This document shows positions 58,025-64,000 of a stretch of 64,000 nt of DNA, piece after piece; position 1 is the stretch's first letter, and every line of letters begins with the position of its first letter. The notes under the pieces were generated by a model. It was not told where the DNA came from, ran no database searches, and saw nothing but the letters and a program-made list of their open reading frames with translations. Both the position numbers and the translations under genes were made by a program. This DNA comes from an uncultured Ruminococcus sp. Its GTDB lineage: Bacteria > Bacillota > Clostridia > Oscillospirales > Ruminococcaceae. Where the stretch lies: positions 1-64,000 of the forward strand of contig CAJTLC010000005.1 in assembly GCA_910576995.1 (NCBI GenBank), read 5' to 3'.

Positions 58025-59776
58025 TTATATTTTGCCCTTTTTTTCCATAGCGGGGAGCGTCGGATTTTTAGACGTTATTTTCGGCAGTACATATTTAGCT
58101 GACCAAGATGTAGATGAACCGTCTTCGCCGATTGAGCGATTCGCAATAAACCATTGATGAGAAGCAGTTGAATTAACAGCATTTTTTCCGTCATCAGCGA
58201 TAGGATATGAAATATTGGCTTTTTCCTTATTCATGACAGAAGTTACTCCGTTAAAATTTGTGATCTGCATATATTCCTTAAACGCAGTACTTTCCGCGTC
58301 AAACGGATTATCGGCAATGTATTTGTTTATTTTTTTGCAATCAATAATTTCTACATTATAAGTCATTGAATCTGGAATAAATGTTCTGATTTCTGCTTGT
58401 TCAGCTACAAGTTTAACACTGCCCAATCCAAGAGGCTTGCCATGACCGAGTTTATGCATTTGCTGACTTTCTTCCGTATTTTCTCCGATAGAGACAGCCC
58501 AAAGGAGTTCCCGAAGCTGATCTTCCGTAATTTTATCAAAATATATATTAAATGAAAAACGACTGTTCGGCTTACATAGTTCTATTGTACTGTTTATTTT
58601 CGTTTTATTGGTTATCTGATAGTCGTCAGAGCGCAAGTTCGGGTTGTGAAGATAGAATTTACGGCCTCTTACCTCAACATAGCACTTTTCTTTATTAGGT
58701 ACGATTATCATTTTAGGTTTGCCTTTTTTAGGATTTTTCGTTTCGATATTGTTGTACATTATCTTATAGTCATATGTCCAGTAACGCGCATTTTCAGGTC
58801 TTTTGGTATAAAACTCAACTGATGTAATTTTTGGACTTGAAAGTTCTTTTAGTGTAACTTTTCCCATTGATTCAAAATCAACAGGCAGTGCGTCTGAAAA
58901 TCTCAATTTTCCTGCATGAGAAGCGCTGTTTTTATCGGTTGGGATCATTCCAAACAGGTCGCATGCCTTACAAAGGCTATCGCCGTCCTTTTTTGAGCAG
59001 GAAATATGACTCTCAAGCAAATCGTCAAGACGGTTGTCAAACACATATCGCCCTATTTGCGACGGGGAAAGATATATGTAGTTCTCTCCGTTATACTCTA
59101 CAATATCGTAAAAAACGGGGTGCAGTCTGCCGTCGGGTTCTATTCCGTATGTAATTTTGACTTTATTTTTGTCAAAATCACTGCTTGGCACATCATATAT
59201 TTTTATATTTTCGCGATAATTATCAATAGCCTTTTCAAGATTCACGCAAGGCACTTCAATGTTAGTATTCGAAAAGATCCATGTTTTCAGATCATGACTT
59301 TTAAATGAATACCATGTTCTTCTGACGTCTGTCGTTTCGTTAAGGAACTGCCTGTTATCCACGTATTTAGTTGCTTTAAATAAATGCCATTCTTTGTTTT
59401 TATATTGAACCAATCCGGGATTTCCTGCATTCGTGTGTCTTGCCGAAAGAATATTGTTGTTATTGACTGACAGACAGCTATTGCTGAGAGTTTCATACGC
59501 GTTTCTTATCATTCCTCTAAGCTGGCTGCCCGGAATAACAGGTGTATCCCCGATTCTGAAAAAATCATAAACCTTATGTCCATTACCACATTCTATGACG
59601 CTTTCCGAATCGGGAACTGCAAGAGGAGTTTTCACAATAAGATTCACTTTTATTTTGCCCGTGAGGGTACCAGAGGTATGTTTGGTACGCTGTACTTCCG
59701 AATCAAGACTTACAAAATTATATGGATTAATAAATCTTTTTTTAGGTTCTTTTACTCTCCACTCTTTATCTGCCAT
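58025..59776 (-). CDS. Type III CRISPR RAMP protein, Cas7 with insertion (TIGR03986-like)
   Basis: 583 residues. The Cas7-type RAMP core shows TPLAVPDSE...CGNGHK, DTPVIPGSQLRGMIRNAYE (the glycine-rich/thumb region, about 75-93) and a distal GHGKPLGLGSVKL (about 445). Between them lies a long inserted part (about 100-400) with CSKKDGDSLCKACDLFG and HAGKLRFSDA. This fits the Cas7-insertion subunit of III-D2/III-Dv effectors, which contacts the crRNA/target duplex and can carry a cleavage site. It is last of the operon; its ATG overlaps the csx19 stop (TAATG), with GGAAG upstream. Confidence 0.82.
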   Translation of the reverse strand: MADKEWRVKEPKKRFINPYNFVSLDSEVQRTKHTSGTLTGKIKVNLIVKTPLAVPDSESVIECGNGHKVYDFFRIGDTPVIPGSQLRGMIRNAYETLSNSCLSVNNNNILSARHTNAGNPGLVQYKNKEWHLFKATKYVDNRQFLNETTDVRRTWYSFKSHDLKTWIFSNTNIEVPCVNLEKAIDNYRENIKIYDVPSSDFDKNKVKITYGIEPDGRLHPVFYDIVEYNGENYIYLSPSQIGRYVFDNRLDDLLESHISCSKKDGDSLCKACDLFGMIPTDKNSASHAGKLRFSDALPVDFESMGKVTLKELSSPKITSVEFYTKRPENARYWTYDYKIMYNNIETKNPKKGKPKMIIVPNKEKCYVEVRGRKFYLHNPNLRSDDYQITNKTKINSTIELCKPNSRFSFNIYFDKITEDQLRELLWAVSIGENTEESQQMHKLGHGKPLGLGSVKLVAEQAEIRTFIPDSMTYNVEIIDCKKINKYIADNPFDAESTAFKEYMQITNFNGVTSVMNKEKANISYPIADDGKNAVNSTASHQWFIANRSIGEDGSSTSWSAKYVLPKITSKNPTLPAMEKKGKI

Positions 59777-60291
59777 TACTCTGCACTTCCTTTCCGCAAG
59801 AATCCGATAATCCTGAAATCGCTTATTACAGCGATTCCATTTTGATCATAATCAAGATAATTTCGTATTTTTATTTTTTCCGCGTCTTCTATGGGCAGTG
59901 AATAAGAACCGCCGCCGGTAGTCGTATAATTAAACCCTCCGGATTTTTTTGAGTCAATATCAAGAAAATGTTTCTCATCATATATTCTGTTCTCAAGTTT
60001 GCTTAGAAATTCATTCCGCACGTTTTTTAGCGCTGTATTAAAAGCATCGTCGTCGATATATCTCCAGTAAAAATCAGCGCCTATATTCATTCTTGAAATT
60101 CTAAGTTCAGCCTGTTCTGAAAAAATTCGCAGTTCGATAAGACGCTTCACATCTATATCAATTTCATTTCCGCAGTAAAATCTGTTCGTATGAACGGCAT
60201 ATACGCTGAAATTGCTTTTCATGTATTTTTCAGCTATTGATAATACTTCAGTTTCGCTTACTGTTCCATATTCCGATATGTATTCTTTCAT
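59776..60291 (-). CDS. csx19: Csx19-type CRISPR protein (TIGR03984-like)
   Basis: 171 residues. The sequence has YAVHTNRFYCG near the N-terminus, RIFSEQAELRISR, FYWRYIDDD (about 90) and a C-terminal RNYLDYDQNGIAVISDFRIIGF. Small proteins of this kind are found only in type III-D operons and are called Csx19. In solved III-Dv complexes it is a small structural subunit. GGAGGTG precedes the ATG and there is an ATGA overlap with the gene before it. Confidence 0.75.
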   Translation of the reverse strand: MKEYISEYGTVSETEVLSIAEKYMKSNFSVYAVHTNRFYCGNEIDIDVKRLIELRIFSEQAELRISRMNIGADFYWRYIDDDAFNTALKNVRNEFLSKLENRIYDEKHFLDIDSKKSGGFNYTTTGGGSYSLPIEDAEKIKIRNYLDYDQNGIAVISDFRIIGFLRKGSAE

Positions 60292-61517
60292 GACTTCACC
60301 TCCAACAACTGCGAAATATCTTTCGGATTAAGAAAATTCATTCTATCCTCATCATTAACGGTTAATCCGATTACAGAAAACATACCTCTGCCAACAGAAG
60401 TCAGACCGCCTACCGAAAGGAATCCGTTTGACAGATCAAGGATAACTGCGCTGAGAAGGGTTTTTTCTTCGTCGGTAACATCATTGTTAAGAAGAATTTC
60501 AAGTTCTGTTTTACCATTGTAACAGGTTTTCTCGGTGTACAAAGCAGCGTCTTTAGCGGCAGAACTGAAACGATCGATAGCGTTTCTTGTGATTTTTTTA
60601 ATAATACAGTCGGTTACCGTCGATTCTGAAAAAATAATTCTTGACTTTCTGCATACGTCGGTTTTATTGTTTTCCCTTACATATCCGAACAGCTTTTCAG
60701 CGTTTTCAGAACCTGCGAATTCGCAATATCTGTCTCTGAAAGCGCCTGCCCATGAAGTACCGGGAATAACGCTTGTTCCGTCGTTCAGCGATATATGCTT
60801 ATAATCCGGAGAGTTTGTTTCCGCGTCCGTAACATATTCACGTATTGAGATAGCTCCCTTTTGAGTAAGATTTAATACGATTTTTGTATAAGACAGCCCT
60901 GTTTTGGATACGGAATATTCCGCTTCGTCAGCCCATGCTTCCGAATTAAAAACATCAAAATTCAGCCATGCGTCAAGTTCGGATTCATCATCCAGGTCGA
61001 ACGTTTTCTTTTTCAGTGAGATTATCAAGATTTTTCCGTATCCTCTTGATGTTTTTGCTCCAAAACGAATATTGCCTGCTAAAAGTTCGGAGATCATTTT
61101 TTCAACAGAAGATACAATACTTTCGGAACACACGGGAAGTTCAAGATAAGTTACCAATTCCGCGCCTGTTTCGATTATTTCCATATCGAACTTAGAGCCT
61201 TTAACACCGACTTTTTTTTCAAGTTTTACGCTGTCTCGGACGCTTGTCGAACTGCCTTTTGATAGTTCGGCATTATAAAAGATCACCTTACTATTATGGG
61301 AGTTTTCCCCGTAAATATTGCCGAAAATCTCGTTCTGAAGTTTTGTATCAATATCGAGCGTATGTCTGAAAACGCCTGCAATTGAAGAAGCCGGGATAAA
61401 AGGCGTGCCATTTCTGTTCTTTACAATATCATGATCCGTTGATTCGTTTTTTCCGTCTCCAACGGACAATGGAGAGGCGAGTTTCATTTCAAGCCTATAA
61501 TAGATGTGATTTTTCAT
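60288..61517 (-). CDS. Double Cas7-type RAMP protein (Cas7-2x)
   Basis: 409 residues with two RAMP domains in one chain. Domain 1 (about 1-175) has SPLSVGDG, DHDIVKNRNGTPFIPASSIAGVFRH with Asp28 and Asp30, and FGAKTSRGYGKI. Domain 2 (about 215-400) has DGTSVIPGTSWAGAFRDRY and VGGLTSVGRGMFSV. Each domain repeats the Csm3/Cas7 layout: an Asp loop, a PGSSLKG-like helix start and a G-rich loop. This is the Cas7-2x fusion of III-D2/III-Dv. The Asp residues could cleave target RNA. ATGA overlaps join it to both neighbours. Confidence 0.82.
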   Translation of the reverse strand: MKNHIYYRLEMKLASPLSVGDGKNESTDHDIVKNRNGTPFIPASSIAGVFRHTLDIDTKLQNEIFGNIYGENSHNSKVIFYNAELSKGSSTSVRDSVKLEKKVGVKGSKFDMEIIETGAELVTYLELPVCSESIVSSVEKMISELLAGNIRFGAKTSRGYGKILIISLKKKTFDLDDESELDAWLNFDVFNSEAWADEAEYSVSKTGLSYTKIVLNLTQKGAISIREYVTDAETNSPDYKHISLNDGTSVIPGTSWAGAFRDRYCEFAGSENAEKLFGYVRENNKTDVCRKSRIIFSESTVTDCIIKKITRNAIDRFSSAAKDAALYTEKTCYNGKTELEILLNNDVTDEEKTLLSAVILDLSNGFLSVGGLTSVGRGMFSVIGLTVNDEDRMNFLNPKDISQLLEVKS

Positions 61518-63496
61518 TTCGCGTCTTCTCCCTTTTCTTCTTTAAGAAAATATTTTGCAAGCGTAAGAATTATAAGCAGACGTTCCTGCTTTTTAGACCA
61601 GTCCTTATACTGAGGATCTTTTTCCCATTTGTTATCCGAATCTTTAACGAGTTTTTCTGCTAATTTCCTGTTTTTATCAGATTTAATGGACTTTATTCTG
61701 CTGTTAAAATCCAATTCTGAATTCGATTGTTTCAGCATCAGCGTCACTCTTCCGATAAATGATGATCCCCATTTGTTAATGAAATTATCTTTGTTTTCGA
61801 CTGCATAAGATATGGCGTCATTGCGCATTTTTTCGTCTTTTTCAATAGTGTCAAACATCGTCTTTATCTCATCATGATTTTTTGTATGGATACTTTCCGA
61901 TAAAGACAGTTTGCAAATTTCATCTGAAAGAAGTTCTCCAGCTTTATAAATTCTTATTTTGCCGAATCCCTCGTTTTGACGTCCGCCAATGTACATGATA
62001 CTGTTCATATCCATATCTTTTTTACATTTTACAACAATTGCGCTTCCTGCTGCAATTGCTCTCGTATGAGCGCGCTGTAAACGCATAACCGAAAGAAAAC
62101 CCGATATTGTTCTGTACTTCAAACCGCTTTCAAGTTCCAAATCGGTCTTATCTACACCCAATGCGCTGCAAACAGCCTCAATTGAAACGTCGTTTCCGCC
62201 AAAGTTATCCGATAAAATCGCGTCTGATTCAAAAAGATAAACGATTTTTTCGCCTTTTTTAAAATTAATTTTTTTATGCGATTCCTCTTCAATATTCAAA
62301 GTTTTTATCGTGCAGCTCGAATACTGAGCGGATTTGCTTCGTCCAAATGATATATTTCCCTCTTTCAAAATTTCAGCAAGCGTTTTTATGTATGTCCCTT
62401 TTCCGGAGATCGTCCCCATGAACATCTGACCTTTCCGAATACAATTCTGTACGTATAAACCGCCGTCAGCATCTCTAAGATTATTATGATACACTCTTTC
62501 GGTAAGCGGCTTTTTCATATCAAGTTCAGCGTTGATATATCCGCTTTTAAGCGGTTTTACTATCTCGTCTTTTCTTTCATAAACGGACAGATCGATGATA
62601 GAATTATTCTGCTTGATTTTTCCGTAGATTTGCGGAACGGGTACATATTTTTGCAGTTTGTCGTTTGTAATATACAGGTTAGAAAATTTCACATCGCCGC
62701 TAAGAAACATATTATCGAAAAATTCGTCTGCGTCATGATTCTTCAAATATTCGCCAGCAAGAGAGCCTATTACAGCTTGTCCGCTTATATAGTCGCAAGA
62801 TTCGTCTGACGATTTGGATGGGAGCATCAGAGCTTCATCCAGCTTTATCGCGTAGGCGATCTCATACGATTTATCATCTGCAATATTCTCAGGCACAGCG
62901 AGATTTTTTTCAATTTCGGAAACGTTTCTCACAAGGGTACATTTTACGCATCCAAAACCTCTGTTTCTTTTATATCCTATGTGGCGGAGCGCCTTGCATA
63001 TTTTTTCAAAATCGCCGGCGTACTTGTCATCTATTTTAACTTTTGCGCAAAATACAAGCGGCTGTTCATGATCCCAGGTCTTATTCTTTGAGACATATCT
63101 CATAAATCTCAGCGAATCATGCTTAGCTTCGCCTGTATCCACAACAGCGGTAGAAGCGGAGGTATCCGTAAATAATTCAGTTACCCTATTTGCTGTCATG
63201 TTATTTTTAATACACATTTCAATGAAAGAATCATACTCTTCTATCGCTGCATTTTCCAAGTGCAGCGCGCCTGATTTTTTATCGCCTTTGACGCCGAAAA
63301 TTTTATTGATAACGCTGTTGTTTTCACCATAAATATAAATAGCTGCGTCCCTTAAGCAGCCTTTCAGACGTCTGGCAGGAATAAAAGGTATACCATACTT
63401 GTCTAATACAATATCGGTATCGATAACGCCTGCATATCCGTCTCCGGCTGAAACGCAAAGATCTGACTGAAGCTTTATTCTTATCTCATGCATCAT
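61514..63496 (-). CDS. Cas7-Cas5-Cas11-like fused CRISPR subunit
   Basis: 660 residues from the ATG at 63496, which follows GGAGGCGAAA; the next codon is also ATG. Residues about 1-215 form a Cas7-type RAMP domain (GDGYAGVIDTDIVLDKYGI, IPARRLKGCLRDAA, GYKRNRGFGCVKC). About 225-520 is a second, Cas5/Csx10-like RAMP region (GTYIKTLAEIL, SFGRSKSAQYSSC, GRQNEGFGKIRIY). The last 110 residues are helical and charged (DEIKTMFDTIEKDEKMR, NRKLAEKLVKDS), as expected for Cas11. This order is the known Cas7-Cas5-Cas11 fusion of III-Dv. It overlaps the end of cas10. Confidence 0.78.
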   Translation of the reverse strand: MMHEIRIKLQSDLCVSAGDGYAGVIDTDIVLDKYGIPFIPARRLKGCLRDAAIYIYGENNSVINKIFGVKGDKKSGALHLENAAIEEYDSFIEMCIKNNMTANRVTELFTDTSASTAVVDTGEAKHDSLRFMRYVSKNKTWDHEQPLVFCAKVKIDDKYAGDFEKICKALRHIGYKRNRGFGCVKCTLVRNVSEIEKNLAVPENIADDKSYEIAYAIKLDEALMLPSKSSDESCDYISGQAVIGSLAGEYLKNHDADEFFDNMFLSGDVKFSNLYITNDKLQKYVPVPQIYGKIKQNNSIIDLSVYERKDEIVKPLKSGYINAELDMKKPLTERVYHNNLRDADGGLYVQNCIRKGQMFMGTISGKGTYIKTLAEILKEGNISFGRSKSAQYSSCTIKTLNIEEESHKKINFKKGEKIVYLFESDAILSDNFGGNDVSIEAVCSALGVDKTDLELESGLKYRTISGFLSVMRLQRAHTRAIAAGSAIVVKCKKDMDMNSIMYIGGRQNEGFGKIRIYKAGELLSDEICKLSLSESIHTKNHDEIKTMFDTIEKDEKMRNDAISYAVENKDNFINKWGSSFIGRVTLMLKQSNSELDFNSRIKSIKSDKNRKLAEKLVKDSDNKWEKDPQYKDWSKKQERLLIILTLAKYFLKEEKGEDAK

Positions 63497-64000
63497 TTTC
63501 GCCTCCGAACCACAAATCGTATACGACTGATACGTCATATATAATGCGTTTGAATTTTTCTTCGTTTTCGGCATAATTATTTATAAGTTCAGCGAATCTC
63601 TTATAGTTTCTTGACCTGATCCTCTGGACATCAAATCTATAGTACGATTCTCCCTTTACTATGGAATCACCAAGACTTTTAACGTTGGCTCTGCCTATAT
63701 TTCCGAGTACTTTTCCAATATACATAAATTCTTCAAATTCATTCAGACTATATGGTCTGAAGGTATGGTCTGCTTCCTGTTCCGCACGAATAATATCGAG
63801 TTCATTCGTGATACCGGAATGGCAGTAATGAAAATCAATATAATTTCCGTTATCATTCGGTTTATGCGATCTTTTCTTTCCCATTTCGCAGCAGCTTTCA
63901 GCAATTTCGTAAACGTCGGCAAACGGATCATGGCTATGAAACAAAGCGATACCCGCACATGACGTATTAGGCGTTCCCTGTGAAAGATCGGGCGTTTTTT
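63486..64000 (-). CDS. cas10: Cas10 C-terminal part, cut by the window edge
   Basis: About 171 codons, open to the right edge. It enters with TPDLSQGTPNTSCAGIALFHSHDPF, here split as SCAGIALFHSHDPF and then YEIAESCCEMGKKR. This is the strand-helix step after the GGDD hairpin in the second palm domain of Cas10. The remainder is the helical C-terminal region (RPYSLNEFEEFMYI, SYYRFDVQRIRSRNYKRF). The HD nuclease and the GGDD site are outside the window, so nuclease or cyclic-oligoadenylate activity cannot be judged. First of the visible CRISPR genes; promoter not seen. Confidence 0.8.
   Translation of the reverse strand, partial: KTPDLSQGTPNTSCAGIALFHSHDPFADVYEIAESCCEMGKKRSHKPNDNGNYIDFHYCHSGITNELDIIRAEQEADHTFRPYSLNEFEEFMYIGKVLGNIGRANVKSLGDSIVKGESYYRFDVQRIRSRNYKRFAELINNYAENEEKFKRIIYDVSVVYDLWFGGENDA

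Overview
The window looks like a chromosomal piece of a low-GC, anaerobic, fibre-degrading Firmicute of the Ruminococcus type (Oscillospiraceae). The reasons are three dockerin-bearing secreted proteins, a GH11 xylanase fused to CBM22 modules and a CE4 esterase, a domain-permuted GH3 beta-glucosidase of the kind known from Ruminococcus albus, a three-gene electron-bifurcating [FeFe] hydrogenase (hydCBA), and Gram-positive ribosome-binding sites and promoters. No tRNA, rRNA or CRISPR array was seen.

Layout. 0-4 kb is decayed mobile DNA: an IS3-family element running off the left edge, a gene it cut, phage-type replication genes in which a DNA polymerase is broken and partly inverted, the 3' end of a group II intron (domains V and VI), and a broken AAA-ATPase/PD-(D/E)XK gene. 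4-12.6 kb holds enolase, a D,D-carboxypeptidase, a dockerin-C39 peptidase, prephenate dehydrogenase, an ApbE/NusG_II/Gx-transporter operon and a PfkB kinase. 12.7-16.5 kb is a GntR-ABC-CPBP operon with a clear palindromic operator. 16.6-22.7 kb has an amidohydrolase, a frameshifted SUKH gene, an SPFH/zinc-ribbon protein, an ArsC-like protein and the GH3 enzyme. 22.9-26 kb is a preQ1-controlled queuosine operon (queD-queE-folE-queC-queF). 26-31.5 kb has small membrane and BofA-type proteins and pyrimidine-nucleoside phosphorylase. 31.6-41 kb has the xylanase, hydABC and a dockerin protein with InlB-type repeats. 41-50 kb has a PBP-GGDEF protein, an acyl-CoA ligase with a thioesterase, a Nudix hydrolase, two RadC paralogs and a Spo0A-like regulator.

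50.3-57.8 kb is a signalling block: a 1522-residue hybrid kinase (GAF, PAS, HisKA, HATPase, two REC), a REC-HPt protein that seems to start at ATT, a REC-AraC regulator, and a REC-histidine kinase. Together these carry the parts of a multistep phosphorelay.

58.0-64 kb (minus strand, running off the right edge) is a tightly overlapping CRISPR type III operon: the C-terminus of Cas10, a Cas7-Cas5-Cas11-like fusion, a double-Cas7 protein, Csx19 and a Cas7 with a large insertion. This is the fused-subunit layout known as III-D2/III-Dv, the group regarded as closest to the single-protein type III-E effector.

Across the window there are about fifteen copies of an imperfect palindromic repeat of 25-230 bp. 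Full copies share a conserved inner core. The outer arms differ in sequence from copy to copy, yet within each copy they stay complementary. Arms begin with TTAGA and often supply or touch the stop codons of neighbouring genes. This repeat family and the III-Dv operon are the two most interesting things here.
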